Part shown: positions 17,652 to 26,655 of the stretch, piece by piece
How the letters are laid out: each line of letters starts with the position of its first letter
Position numbering within the stretch: the stretch's first letter is position 1
Assembly: GCA_903847605.1 (NCBI GenBank)
Contig: CAINED010000059.1
Span: 62,001-126,000 of the forward strand
DNA length: 64,000 nucleotides
Direction of reading: 5' to 3'
From: an uncultured Hyphomicrobiales bacterium
GTDB taxonomy: Bacteria > Pseudomonadota > Alphaproteobacteria > Rhizobiales > Beijerinckiaceae
Made by a program: the position numbers and the translations under genes
Notes under the pieces: generated by a model
The model's database searches: none
What the model was told of the DNA's origin: nothing
Seen by the model: only the letters and a program-made list of their open reading frames with translations

Positions 17652-17869
17652 GTCATCGCGAGCGGTGGATCGACGAACGCTGCAAGGCCAGTATGGGGCA
17701 GGATAGCGACAAATTCATGGGTCCGGATATTCCTCGCAGCGTTTGGCCGGATTATAGGGGAAAGCGCGAAGAGGGACCAAATTCGCTCGCATCATCTCGT
17801 AGCGATCATGCGAATACTGCCTGATGATTGGCGCCTGCGCTCGAAAAAGGGGCGGTGGTACGAAACGGG
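17652..17869. promoter_or_regulatory. Divergent intergenic region
   Basis: This 218-bp gap separates the leftward LpxB-related operon from the rightward ArnT-like gene and presumably holds both promoters. No convincing repeats or operators were seen. Confidence 0.3.
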
Positions 17870-19501
17870 ATGCGAATGATTTCCGGGAAAGCCACCGAGC
17901 CTGACATCGTCGACCGATGGTTTGCGTCGCGCCGGCCGGTTCTTGTCCTGTTGGCATTTGTCATATTCCAGCAGGCTCTGACATTCTGGGCGCGCGATCT
18001 CTGGTGGGCCGATGAAGTCCGGCAGGCCGCTGTGTTGCGTCACATGGTCGAAAGCGGAGACTGGTTCGGACTGCGCCTCAACGGCATTGCCTATCCGGAC
18101 AAGCCGCCCCTCTATTTCTGGCTCATGGCGATACTGGCCAAGGTTCTTGGTTCCGTCGATCCGCCTGTCGTGTTTTTCGGCCTGGCCGTGACCTTCGCCC
18201 TTTATGTTCTGAGCGGATACTGGCTCGCCCGCCTGTTCGGCAACCTGCAAGCAACAGCGCTGACCGCCGGGCTGATCCTGCTGACGACGCCCTATGTCGC
18301 GTTGCTGGCGCATTATGCGCGCATGGATTTCCTGTTTTCGGCATTCATTGTCGCAGCGTGGGGATTTCTCTACCGGGGCGCGCGGGAAAATCGCTTCAAC
18401 TGGTTCATGATCGCCGGTTTTGCGGCAATGGGTCTTGCCGCCATTACCAAGGGACCATTCGGCGTTCTTTTTCCGGTCCTCACGCTTGTGCTCTATCTTC
18501 TTTGGGTCGGGCAGGGCCGGCGATTGCTGAAAATGGATGTCGCACTCGGGCTGGTTTCAACCTGCGCCATCGTGGGTGTCTGGATCGCCGGCGTCGTTCT
18601 CGCTCACGAGCCTGGATTTCTGGCCGAGACAGTTCGCGGCCAGATCATCGACCGGGGCTTTCGAAGAGCGGGCGGATTTTTGAGCTGGTTTCGTTATGCA
18701 GCGACCTTCCCGCTGACCTTCATGCCGTGGACGATCGTTTTTGCTTTGACTATGAAATGGCGATTGTCGCTAAGCGCTGCGCGCGATCTCTGGCTGGCGC
18801 GCAAAGCGCAGACGGGTCACCGGACGTTTCTCTGGATCGCTGTCGTCAGTTCGCTCGCCGTGCTGACGGCGTCCAGCGAGAAAATGGAATATTATCTGTT
18901 GCCTCTGTTCGTGCCGCTTGCGGTCTTGCTGGCGGAGAGGCTCAAGGCCGTGTCGCACGCATTTTCGCGCGGAATGGCGTATGCGTGGGCCGGGTTCCTC
19001 GTTCTGCTTGCCGCGCTCGTCGCTGCAGCGGGGACATTCATTCCCGCGTCGTGGCAGGTGGAGATTTCCAGCCTGGCGTGGGCCGCTCTCCTTCTCGCCG
19101 CGGGCGCGATATTGGCATTGCGCCAGCGCGCGATCAGAATTCAGATCGTCTTCCTGGCGCTGGCCATGAGCTTCTGGATCAACATCGCAGTGCTGCGTGT
19201 GATGCCCGCGCTCGACAAGGTCTATAGCCCGGCGCCGATTGCGGTTGAGATGCTACGCGAAGGGGGAAGCCTGGCGTCCTTCGGTCTTGTGCCGGGTGTG
19301 CTCGCCTATCATCTGAAATCTCAATACGCGGAGCCGCGGTCGCATGCAGCCCTTCGTGGATGGCTGGCCGCAAGCGGGCGGGCCTCCGTCGCCATGCCGC
19401 AGCGGGTGCTGCTGCGCGACTTCCCCGAGCTCGCGAATCTGAGGCTATCCCGGTCTTTCAATCTGGCGGGCGAGACGATTGTCGTGGTTCACGCTCCGTA
19501 A
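17870..19501 (+). CDS. ArnT/PMT-like membrane glycosyltransferase (GT39/GT83)
   Basis: The protein has 543 residues and about a dozen hydrophobic helices. The N-terminal periplasmic loop has DLWWADEVRQA, with acidic residues at the place of the catalytic DE of ArnT and protein-mannosyltransferases. LNGIAYPDKPPLYFWL follows, a strong signature of this family. Such enzymes use polyprenyl-phosphate sugars as donors on the periplasmic side, for example to decorate lipid A with aminoarabinose. Here it could cap the glycolipid of this locus after flipping. Starts at 17870 or 17876 are equally possible, since two ATGs lie close together; the frame is open to 17828 but without a clear ribosome-binding site. 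Confidence 0.85.
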   Translation: MRMISGKATEPDIVDRWFASRRPVLVLLAFVIFQQALTFWARDLWWADEVRQAAVLRHMVESGDWFGLRLNGIAYPDKPPLYFWLMAILAKVLGSVDPPVVFFGLAVTFALYVLSGYWLARLFGNLQATALTAGLILLTTPYVALLAHYARMDFLFSAFIVAAWGFLYRGARENRFNWFMIAGFAAMGLAAITKGPFGVLFPVLTLVLYLLWVGQGRRLLKMDVALGLVSTCAIVGVWIAGVVLAHEPGFLAETVRGQIIDRGFRRAGGFLSWFRYAATFPLTFMPWTIVFALTMKWRLSLSAARDLWLARKAQTGHRTFLWIAVVSSLAVLTASSEKMEYYLLPLFVPLAVLLAERLKAVSHAFSRGMAYAWAGFLVLLAALVAAAGTFIPASWQVEISSLAWAALLLAAGAILALRQRAIRIQIVFLALAMSFWINIAVLRVMPALDKVYSPAPIAVEMLREGGSLASFGLVPGVLAYHLKSQYAEPRSHAALRGWLAASGRASVAMPQRVLLRDFPELANLRLSRSFNLAGETIVVVHAP

Positions 19502-19528
19502 GGGATGCTTGCCACGGGCTCACTCCGG

Positions 19529-20500
19529 CTATTTCTTTGTTTCTTCCTTCATCTTCGCCATGACCGGCCACCAGACGTCGGCTTCCGCGCGCTGGAATTT
19601 TCCGAGCGCTTCCGGCGTGAGCATGTCGGCCGGCGGCATGTCGAGACCCATGCCGATGATTTTCGCCCGCAGGCCCGGATCGTTCACGGCCCTGACGGCG
19701 GCGTCGTTCAATTTGGCGATCACGGGCTTTGGGGTGTTCGCCGGCGCCCACATCGCGTTCCAGACGCCGACGTAAAAGCCCGGCAGCCCCGCCTCATCGA
19801 CAGTCGGAATTTCCTTCGCGGCCTCCATGCGAACCTTTGCGGTCACCGCATAGGCGCGGATCTGGTTGTTGCGCACAAGCGGCAGAAAACTGCCTGATGC
19901 CGTGCACATGAAATCGAATTGTCCGGCCAGCATATCCTGCATGGCCGGCGCGCCGCCGCGATATGGAATGAAGGACCATTTCGCGCCCAGACGCTCCTGC
20001 AGACGCAGACCGCACAAATGCTGGATCGTGCCTGCGCCGACCGTTCCCTGGAATATCTTGTCCTGATTCTTCTTCAGCCAACCGATGACCTCGGGCAGCG
20101 TCTTGGCCGGCACATCGTTCTTGGACACGAGAATAAACGGGTAGGACGGCATGAGCGCAATGGGCTCGAAGTCCTTGAAGACATCGAAGTTGAGCTGCTG
20201 CGCCACGGCATTCGTGACGTTCGTCTCAAGATTGCCGAGTACGAAGGTGTAACCGTCCGGCGCTGCGCGCGCGACGCGACCGACGCCAATCGTGCCGGCG
20301 CCTCCGCCGACATTTTCGACGATCACGGTCTGGCCCAATGCATTCTGCATGCGCTCGCCGATGAGGCGCGCCATGCCGTCGGTGACGCCGCCGGCAGGAT
20401 AGGGGACGATCATGGTGATGGGTCGGGTCGGGAATTCCTGCGAATTGGCGGTTGTTATCGCTGCGACCGTTGCGAAGGCGAGCGCTACCAGCTTTTTCAT
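19529..20500 (-). CDS. Bug/TctC-family periplasmic solute-binding protein
   Basis: The protein has 323 residues. A signal peptide (about 1-20, MKKLVALAFATVAAITTANS) is followed by the Bug-family opening EFPTRPITMIVPYPAGGVTD and the GAGTIG loop. Bug proteins bind carboxylates or small aromatic acids in the periplasm for the tripartite tricarboxylate transporter. No TctA or TctB membrane gene is present, so this is an orphan binding protein, a common situation for the family. The ATG at 20500 has AGGA close upstream in a GGGAGGACAGG tract. Ligand unknown. It is divergent from a small membrane protein gene. Confidence 0.87.
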   Translation of the reverse strand: MKKLVALAFATVAAITTANSQEFPTRPITMIVPYPAGGVTDGMARLIGERMQNALGQTVIVENVGGGAGTIGVGRVARAAPDGYTFVLGNLETNVTNAVAQQLNFDVFKDFEPIALMPSYPFILVSKNDVPAKTLPEVIGWLKKNQDKIFQGTVGAGTIQHLCGLRLQERLGAKWSFIPYRGGAPAMQDMLAGQFDFMCTASGSFLPLVRNNQIRAYAVTAKVRMEAAKEIPTVDEAGLPGFYVGVWNAMWAPANTPKPVIAKLNDAAVRAVNDPGLRAKIIGMGLDMPPADMLTPEALGKFQRAEADVWWPVMAKMKEETKK

Positions 20501-20655
20501 CCTGTCCTCCCGAATGTTCCCGGCGGGATCTCTGCGGACCCGCACCACGGTTATTGTGCCGCAATTCAAGCCGTTTGGCACGCGGTAATTATGTTTCTGG
20601 CGAAGCATATGCCCCGCCGTACGACGCGGGTAAGATGCGCTATACGGAGGCAGGA
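20501..20655. promoter_or_regulatory. Divergent intergenic region
   Basis: This 155-bp gap lies between the Bug-type protein gene and the small membrane-protein gene. Both flanking starts have clear ribosome-binding sites here (AGGA for the left gene, GGAGG for the right). No operator was recognised. Confidence 0.3.
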
Positions 20656-21096
20656 ATGCGGTTCGACGTGGCGACGAGAATTCTGGCCTGGATGCTGATC
20701 GCCTCGAGCGTGGCGATCACTCTGATTTTGATTTCGCTCGCCGTCCTGATCTTCGGCAATGATTTTTGGCGCAACGAACTTGCGATGATGCTGGCGGCGA
20801 TCCTGTTCACGTTTGCAGCCTTGCCGCAAATGGCGAGCGGCCTGTTGGCGCTGCGCTATGCCGATCTAATCAGGCTTTACCGGCTCGATCCCGATCCGCT
20901 GCTGAATGGCGGGCGCTCGCTCCATTCCGGCATTCGCCTTGGCCTCGGTTTCTGTGGCCTCTGGCTCGTCGGCATACTCGGCCTGATGGGCGTGGGACTG
21001 CCGAAAAGCGTCGGCACTTTGGCGATCGCCGGCCTCATGGTGCTGGGCCTGGCGATAGCAGGTCCGCAGCGAATGGCGCGCTGGAGCCGCGCCTGA
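20656..21096 (+). CDS. Small four-helix membrane protein, unknown function
   Basis: The protein has 146 residues and four hydrophobic segments (about 8-32, 40-65, 95-112 and 118-138) joined by short charged loops. I do not recognise the family. The ATG at 20656 is preceded by GGAGGCAGGA, a strong ribosome-binding site, which makes it better than upstream alternatives. The gene ends 3 bp before the stop of the convergent dioxygenase gene. Nothing in the sequence points to a substrate or partner. Confidence 0.65.
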   Translation: MRFDVATRILAWMLIASSVAITLILISLAVLIFGNDFWRNELAMMLAAILFTFAALPQMASGLLALRYADLIRLYRLDPDPLLNGGRSLHSGIRLGLGFCGLWLVGILGLMGVGLPKSVGTLAIAGLMVLGLAIAGPQRMARWSRA

Positions 21097-21099
21097 CGC

Positions 21100-21966
21100 T
21101 TAGATGAGCGGCCCCTCACCGGCGATGGTGGTGCGATGCAGTAGACGCCGTTCGCCCTCGAGTTCGTAGGGCATGGCGCGATGCAAGGTGCAGCGGTTGT
21201 CCCACATCACGAGATCGCCCTTGCGCCATTTGTGCCGGTAGCAGAATTGCGGCTGCGTCGCGAAGGCGGTCAGGTCTGAAAGCAGCGCATCGCCCTCTTT
21301 GCGCGGCATGTTTTCGACATGCGAGGCGTGCAGCCCCATGAGCAGGGCCTCGCGCCCGTCGGGCAATTTCGAAACCAGCGGCTGCGGCACCGGCGGAACC
21401 TTGCGGCGTATCTCCTCCGATCTCGGCGGCAGGCCGAAGCGGCGGCGGGTCGCCTCGAAATCATGAATAACGACGATCTGCTTCAATTCTTCCCGGCGCT
21501 TTTCCGGCAAGGCCGCGAAGGCCATCGCCGTGTTGGAGAAAGCGGTGTCGCCGCCGCGCGTCGGGATCTCGATGCCGTAGAGCAGGGAGGCCTTGCTCAT
21601 GACGCGCTTGTAGGAGGAGTCTGTGTGCCAGTCGCTCGTGCCCAGCGTAAAGCTCTTGTGGCCGAGATCGTCGACGGGTTTGATCTCGTTGGTATCGCGG
21701 TCGACGTTGGAGACGCGCAGGATCGTCGGAAAGCCGCGCGCTTGATCCTTGGGATCGGTGAAGACTTCGAGCGGCCCGAACTTTTCGCTGAAAGCCACAT
21801 GCTGGGCTTCCGTAAAGTCCTGATCGCGCAGGATGACGACCGTGTGCTCCTCAAATGCTCCGTTCCAGATGTCGAAAGCCTCCTGCGATAGCGACTTCGA
21901 CAGGTCGAGGCCGAGAATTTCCGCGCCAAAACCCTGATCTAGGGGGCGAACTTCGATGGCGGCCAA
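21100..21966 (-). CDS. TauD/TfdA-family Fe(II)/2-oxoglutarate dioxygenase
   Basis: The protein has 288 residues, the usual length of this family. The iron triad is complete: H114 and D116 in WHTDSSY and H262 in NRCTLHRA. An arginine in the following RRLLHR segment is placed to bind the 2-oxoglutarate carboxylate. Members oxidise taurine, alkyl sulfates, 2,4-D or related acids using oxygen and 2-oxoglutarate. No taurine transporter is adjacent, so the substrate cannot be assigned. It could share a substrate with the orphan Bug protein 600 bp away, but that is speculation. Confidence 0.86.
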   Translation of the reverse strand: MAAIEVRPLDQGFGAEILGLDLSKSLSQEAFDIWNGAFEEHTVVILRDQDFTEAQHVAFSEKFGPLEVFTDPKDQARGFPTILRVSNVDRDTNEIKPVDDLGHKSFTLGTSDWHTDSSYKRVMSKASLLYGIEIPTRGGDTAFSNTAMAFAALPEKRREELKQIVVIHDFEATRRRFGLPPRSEEIRRKVPPVPQPLVSKLPDGREALLMGLHASHVENMPRKEGDALLSDLTAFATQPQFCYRHKWRKGDLVMWDNRCTLHRAMPYELEGERRLLHRTTIAGEGPLI

Positions 21967-22108
21967 GGCATTCCTCCCAAGAGTGTCCCATTTTCGGCGA
22001 TCATAAGCAGAAAATGCCGCGCGTCACAGAGCCGGGTCCAGGGCGAGGCGGCTTCCGCCCTTCGGCCAAAGGGGCTAAGAGAGCCCGCGTTCAAACAGGA
22101 AATGTCAG

Positions 22109-23413
22109 ATGCATGTGGCGATGGTGGGTTCGGGTTACGTAGGCCTTGTTTCCGGGGCTTGCTTTGCCGATTTCGGCCACGTCGTTGCCTGCATCGACCG
22201 GGACAGCGGGCGCGTTGCCGACCTTAGGGACGGGCGTATGCCGATCTACGAACCGGGCCTCGAAGCGCTGGTTGCGGCCAATGCGAAGGCCGGCCGGCTC
22301 TCGTTTTCGACGGACCTGGCGGCGAGTGTCGCGAAAGCCGATGTCGTTTTCATCGCCGTTGGAACGCCCTCAAGGCGCGGCGACGGACATGCAGACCTCA
22401 CCTTTGTCTATGACGCGGCCCGCGAGATCGCCGCGGCGCTTGATGGTTTCACAGTGGTCGCGACGAAATCCACGGTGCCCGTCGGGACGGGCGACGAGAT
22501 CGAGCGGATCATCCGCGAGGCGCGGCCCGACGCGGATTTCGCCGTCGTCTCCAATCCGGAATTTTTGCGCGAGGGCGCAGCCATCAGCGATTTCAAACGG
22601 CCCGATCGCATCATCGTCGGGACCGACGACATGCGCGCCCGCGAGGTCATGGCTGACCTCTACCGCCCGTTGAATCTCAACCAGCCGCCCATGTTCTACA
22701 TGAACCGTCGCGGTTCCGAGCTGACGAAATACGCCGCCAACGCTTTTCTCGCGACCAAGATTACTTTCATCAACGAGATCGCCGACCTTTGCGAAAAAGT
22801 TGGCGCGAATGTGCAGGACGTCGCGCGGGGCATTGGTCTCGACAACCGCATCGGCTCGAAGTTTCTGCACGCCGGGCCGGGCTATGGTGGCTCCTGTTTT
22901 CCGAAGGACACGCTGGCGCTGATCCGTACGGGTCAGGAAGCAGGCGCGCCATTACGCATCGTGGAGACCGTCGCCGCCGCCAATGACCGGCGCAAGAAGT
23001 CGATGGCTGACCGGGTGCTGGCTGCCTGTGGCGGATCGGTGACCGGCAAGACCGTCGCGATCCTCGGTCTCGCCTTCAAGCCGAATACCGACGACATGCG
23101 CGAAGCCCCTTCGCTCGATATCGTGAGAGGCCTTGTTTCGCTCGGCGCGCGCATCAAGGCGCACGATCCCGAAAGCATGGCGCAGGCGAAAGCGCTGGCG
23201 CCCGACATTGAATATTGCGAAGACCCGTACGATTGCGCGGCGGGCGCCGATGCGCTGGTCATCGTGACGGAATGGGACGCATTTCGCGCGCTCGATCTCG
23301 GCCGGGTGAAAGCCGCGCTGCGCGAACCGGTCGTTGTTGACTTGCGCAACATCTATCGCAGCGAAGACATGCGGCGGCGCGGCTTCCGCTACGCCAGCAT
23401 CGGGCGGCCCTGA
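22109..23413 (+). CDS. ugd: UDP-glucose 6-dehydrogenase
   Basis: This 434-residue cytoplasmic enzyme oxidises UDP-glucose to UDP-glucuronate with two NAD+. The N-terminal Rossmann motif is VGSGYVGLVSG (6-16), STVPVGTGDE lies at 121-130, and the catalytic cysteine is C263 in GPGYGGSCFPKD. The C-terminal UDP-binding domain contains LGLAFKPNTDDMREAPS. All key residues are present. UDP-glucuronate is a precursor of exopolysaccharides and of some lipid A sugars, so it could feed either glycan locus in this window. The next gene starts 10 bp downstream. Confidence 0.93.
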   Translation: MHVAMVGSGYVGLVSGACFADFGHVVACIDRDSGRVADLRDGRMPIYEPGLEALVAANAKAGRLSFSTDLAASVAKADVVFIAVGTPSRRGDGHADLTFVYDAAREIAAALDGFTVVATKSTVPVGTGDEIERIIREARPDADFAVVSNPEFLREGAAISDFKRPDRIIVGTDDMRAREVMADLYRPLNLNQPPMFYMNRRGSELTKYAANAFLATKITFINEIADLCEKVGANVQDVARGIGLDNRIGSKFLHAGPGYGGSCFPKDTLALIRTGQEAGAPLRIVETVAAANDRRKKSMADRVLAACGGSVTGKTVAILGLAFKPNTDDMREAPSLDIVRGLVSLGARIKAHDPESMAQAKALAPDIEYCEDPYDCAAGADALVIVTEWDAFRALDLGRVKAALREPVVVDLRNIYRSEDMRRRGFRYASIGRP

Positions 23414-23423
23414 GGAGAATTTG

Positions 23424-23963
23424 ATGAGCGAACGCAAGGCATCGCCTTTCTGGAACTTTTCGCTGAAGCTCTATCGCGTGGAGGGCGTTGCGACAGCCTG
23501 TTTGAAGTTGCAGGATCTGCACGGTATCGACGTGAACGTGATGCTGTTCGGCTGCTGGCTCGCTTCTCTCGGCCGCAAGCTTTCCCGGCAGGAAATGCAC
23601 GAGATCGTGGACGCCGCCGACAGCTGGCGGCGGCAGGTCGTAGTGCCGCTGCGTTCGGTTCGTCGCATTCTCAAGGAGCCGGCGACGGCTGCCGGGAAGG
23701 GCGTGAAGGCCTTCGATACCGAAGGCATTCTCGCCATGCGCGAGAAGATCAAGGCCGTCGAACTTGAATCCGAACGCCTGCAGCAGGAAGCGCTCTTTGC
23801 ACTGAAGCCTGCGGCAGAATGGGGCGAGGCCGCCGAGCCTGCGGAGGCCGCGGAGGTCAATCTTGCGACCTATGCGCGCGCCCTGCGCGCCGATTTCGAC
23901 CGGACCGCGTGCAAGGCGATGCTGGAGGGATTTTCGAAGGTGCCGCAGGGGGCCGCCGCTTGA
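23424..23963 (+). CDS. TIGR02444/DUF2390 family protein
   Basis: The protein has 179 residues. The opening ASPFWNFSLKLYRVEGVATACLKLQ... and the phrase GIDVNVMLFGCWLA identify the TIGR02444 (DUF2390) family, found in many Alpha- and Gammaproteobacteria and of unknown function. It is predicted to be soluble and helical, with an acidic alanine- and glutamate-rich stretch near residue 130. A GAGGAGA ribosome-binding site precedes the ATG, just after the ugd stop, so it is probably cotranscribed with ugd. The ugd link may be accidental; no functional claim can be made. Confidence 0.8.
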   Translation: MSERKASPFWNFSLKLYRVEGVATACLKLQDLHGIDVNVMLFGCWLASLGRKLSRQEMHEIVDAADSWRRQVVVPLRSVRRILKEPATAAGKGVKAFDTEGILAMREKIKAVELESERLQQEALFALKPAAEWGEAAEPAEAAEVNLATYARALRADFDRTACKAMLEGFSKVPQGAAA

Positions 23964-24030
23964 CGGAAGGGCGGGTGCGGTCCACTTGGATTTTGGACAG
24001 GAAGATCAGGAAAGAGGCGGGGGGAACGGC

Positions 24031-24618
24031 GTGAGCGATAAATCGCGCAAGCGGCTGGTAGTGGGCATCAGCGGAGCTTCCGGCATCATCTACGGCGTCC
24101 GCCTTCTGGAAGTTTTGAAGAAGGCCGACGTGGAGACACATCTGATCGTCAGCAAGGCGGCGGAAATGACGCTCGCCTACGAGAGCGATCTCAAGGCGAA
24201 AGACCTGCGGGAACTCGCTGACGTTTATCATCCCATGACCGATATCGGCGCGTCCATTTCATCGGGCTCGTTTCATACGCTCGGCATGGTGATCGCGCCC
24301 TGTTCGGTGCGCACGATGAGCGAGATTGCGACAGGCGTGACGGGATCATTGATGAGCCGCGCAGCGGATGTCGTTTTGAAGGAGCGTCGGCGACTCGTGC
24401 TCGCCATTCGTGAGACGCCGCTGCATTCCGGTCATCTGCGCACCATGCTGCAACTGTCCGACATGGGCGCCGTGATCGCACCCGTTGTGCCGGCTTTCTA
24501 CAATCGCCCGCAATCGCTCGATGATATCGTCAATCACACGGTTGGCCGCCTGCTCGACCTTTTCGATCTCGACGCGGGTATCGTGAAGCGCTGGAAGGAC
24601 GAGGGCAACGGCGCTTGA
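24031..24618 (+). CDS. ubiX: Flavin prenyltransferase UbiX
   Basis: This 195-residue protein joins a dimethylallyl group to FMN to make prenylated FMN for UbiD-type decarboxylases, including the one in ubiquinone synthesis. It has the flavoprotein opening LVVGISGASGIIYGVRLLE, the SSGSFHTLGMVIAPCS segment and RETPLHSGHLRTM, all typical of UbiX. Length is normal. The start is a GTG at 24031 after a GGCGGGGGGAA tract; no ATG fits. Its stop overlaps the TTG start of the next gene (TTGA). No ubiD is in the window. Confidence 0.92.
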   Translation: MSDKSRKRLVVGISGASGIIYGVRLLEVLKKADVETHLIVSKAAEMTLAYESDLKAKDLRELADVYHPMTDIGASISSGSFHTLGMVIAPCSVRTMSEIATGVTGSLMSRAADVVLKERRRLVLAIRETPLHSGHLRTMLQLSDMGAVIAPVVPAFYNRPQSLDDIVNHTVGRLLDLFDLDAGIVKRWKDEGNGA

Positions 24619-25499
24619 GGACAGGGTCCATCGAACTGCGCTGCAGTGACAATTGCGCCGTCATCGCGCTGCATGGAGCCGAGCTGACATCATGGCGTGT
24701 TGGCAATGTCGAGACGATCTGGACACCCGATGCAGCTATATGGGATCGGTCGAGTCCGATCCTTTTCCCCGTCGTCGGCTGGTGCCGCGATGCGCGCATC
24801 AGGGTTGATGGCCAACACTATCCGATGGGCGTGCATGGCTTCGCCGCGCATCACGACTTCGAAGTCATCGAACAGAGCGAAGATAAAGCGATCTTTTCGC
24901 TGCGCGACAACGATTCCACGCGTGTGCATTTTCCTTTCGCTTTCGAGCTTCGTGTCGCATATGCGCTGACGCCGCATGCATTGTCGATGACGCTCAATAT
25001 TCTCAATCGCAGCGATGATGAAATGCCCTTCGCCTGTGGCGTGCATCCCGGCTTTTGCTGGCCGCTCGGCCCGGCTGATCGCCAGGCGCATCGCATCGAA
25101 TTTGTGGATCATGAAAATCCCTATGTTCCCGTCATCGCGCCGGGCGGACTCTTCAGCGAAGAAAGCCGGGCGATTGCGCTCGACGGCAGGCGACTGGCGC
25201 TCAAAGATGAGACATTCGCACAGGAAGCCCTGTGTTTCCTCGATGCGCGCAGCCGTTCGCTGATTTATGGCGCGGACAAGGGGCCGCGCCTTCGCGCAAG
25301 CTTCGAAAACTTTCCCCACCTTGCAGTCTGGTCGAAGCCCGGCGCGCCGTTTGTTTGCCTGGAGGCGTGGACCGGCCATGGCGATCCCGTCGGGTTTTCA
25401 GGCGAATTGCGGGACAAGCCCTCGATGATCCTTCTCCCGCCGGGCGGGCAGAGTGAGCATCGCGCGACATTCGAATTGCTGACAACGAATGGGCGCTGA
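24615..25499 (+). CDS. Aldose 1-epimerase family protein
   Basis: The protein has 294 residues and a galactose-mutarotase-like beta-sandwich. It carries WDRSSPILFPVVGWC, the substrate-side RSPILFP segment, and CGVHPGFCWPL, where the conserved histidine sits. LEAWTGHGDP near the end is close to the catalytic glutamate region. It would interconvert anomers of a sugar or sugar phosphate. Distant YihR/GalM-like proteins are similar. The start is a TTG that overlaps the ubiX stop as TTGA, indicating coupled translation. Unusual start but the only one that fits the domain. Confidence 0.82.
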   Translation: MRTGSIELRCSDNCAVIALHGAELTSWRVGNVETIWTPDAAIWDRSSPILFPVVGWCRDARIRVDGQHYPMGVHGFAAHHDFEVIEQSEDKAIFSLRDNDSTRVHFPFAFELRVAYALTPHALSMTLNILNRSDDEMPFACGVHPGFCWPLGPADRQAHRIEFVDHENPYVPVIAPGGLFSEESRAIALDGRRLALKDETFAQEALCFLDARSRSLIYGADKGPRLRASFENFPHLAVWSKPGAPFVCLEAWTGHGDPVGFSGELRDKPSMILLPPGGQSEHRATFELLTTNGR

Positions 25500-25625
25500 C
25501 TTCGTGCATTTTTGCCGCAGTGCGGGCGTCATCCCATTGTTATCCCATGTCTTGCAGGCGCTTACCGGATTTGCGAAACAGCGCGCGAAGGCGCGGCCGG
25601 CCACTGTAGCGCTGCGCCGGGGGCC

Positions 25626-26570
25626 ATGGGCATGTCTTCATCGCAAAGCGCATTTTTGAAACCGTCGGGACATGGCGCTCTCGCCATCGACGGCAAGGCC
25701 GTATCGACTCACGTCATCGAGCAAGTGGCGGCGGGTGCGGTGAAACTGGCCGCCAAAAGCGTGAAACCGGGACTGGCAGTGGTTTTGGTCGGCGAGGACC
25801 CGGCCAGCCAGGTTTACGTGCGCTCGAAAGGCAAGGCAGCCGAGCAGTGCGGCTTTCTGTCAGTGCAGCACACGCTCCCGGCTATGACGAGCGAGGCCGA
25901 TCTCATCGCGCTCGTGGAGAAGCTGAACGCCGATCCGGCCATTCACGGCATTCTGGTGCAGTTGCCGTTGCCGGCGCATATCAATTCGACGTTGGTTCTC
26001 GAGACCATTTCCCCGGCGAAGGACGTCGACGGCTTTCATCCCGTGAATGCGGGCCTTCTCGCCATCGGCAACATGGAGCGGGCGCTGGTTCCCTGCACAC
26101 CCGCGGGCTCCATGATCCTGTTGCGGGAAGCTGCCGCCGCGCTGGGCCGGAAACTCGCGGGGCTCGACGCCGTCGTGGTCGGCCGATCCAACATCGTCGG
26201 CAAACCGATGGCGCAACTTCTGCTGGCCGAAAACTGCACTGTCACCATCGCCCATTCCCGGACGGCCGACCTCGCTGCCGCCGTCGGGCGCGCCGATATC
26301 GTCGTGGCTGCGGTCGGCCGGCCCGAGATGGTCAAGGGCGCATGGATCAAGCCCGGCGCGCTGGTGATCGATGTTGGCATCAATCGTGTGCCGGGGGAGG
26401 GATTCGACGCCCAGGGCCGGCCCAGGACGCGGCTTGTCGGCGACGTGGAATATGCGGCGGCTGCGGGGCGCGCCGCTGCGATTACACCGGTTCCCGGTGG
26501 CGTCGGCCCCATGACTATCGCTATGTTGATGCAGAACACCCTGACGGCGGCCACGCGCGCGGCAGGCTGA
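25626..26570 (+). CDS. folD: Bifunctional methylenetetrahydrofolate dehydrogenase/cyclohydrolase FolD
   Basis: This 314-residue cytoplasmic enzyme interconverts 5,10-methylene-, methenyl- and 10-formyl-tetrahydrofolate. The catalytic lysine region [18 protein letters not shown] and DVDGF motifs are present, with the NADP loop [17 protein letters not shown] and the C-terminal PGGVGPMT. It is about 20-25 residues longer than E. coli FolD, mostly at the N-terminus. Two ATGs at 25626 and 25632 are both possible; the frame is open to 25512 but that part does not resemble FolD. A Crp/Fnr-type gene follows. Confidence 0.93.
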   Translation: MGMSSSQSAFLKPSGHGALAIDGKAVSTHVIEQVAAGAVKLAAKSVKPGLAVVLVGEDPASQVYVRSKGKAAEQCGFLSVQHTLPAMTSEADLIALVEKLNADPAIHGILVQLPLPAHINSTLVLETISPAKDVDGFHPVNAGLLAIGNMERALVPCTPAGSMILLREAAAALGRKLAGLDAVVVGRSNIVGKPMAQLLLAENCTVTIAHSRTADLAAAVGRADIVVAAVGRPEMVKGAWIKPGALVIDVGINRVPGEGFDAQGRPRTRLVGDVEYAAAAGRAAAITPVPGGVGPMTIAMLMQNTLTAATRAAG

Positions 26571-26655
26571 CCGGCCCCCTTCGCGGGCGGGCCGATCATG
26601 CTATGCTGTGCCCGGGTTTAACTTCCGACTCGGCGATTTCAGCAGGAAAGACTCG

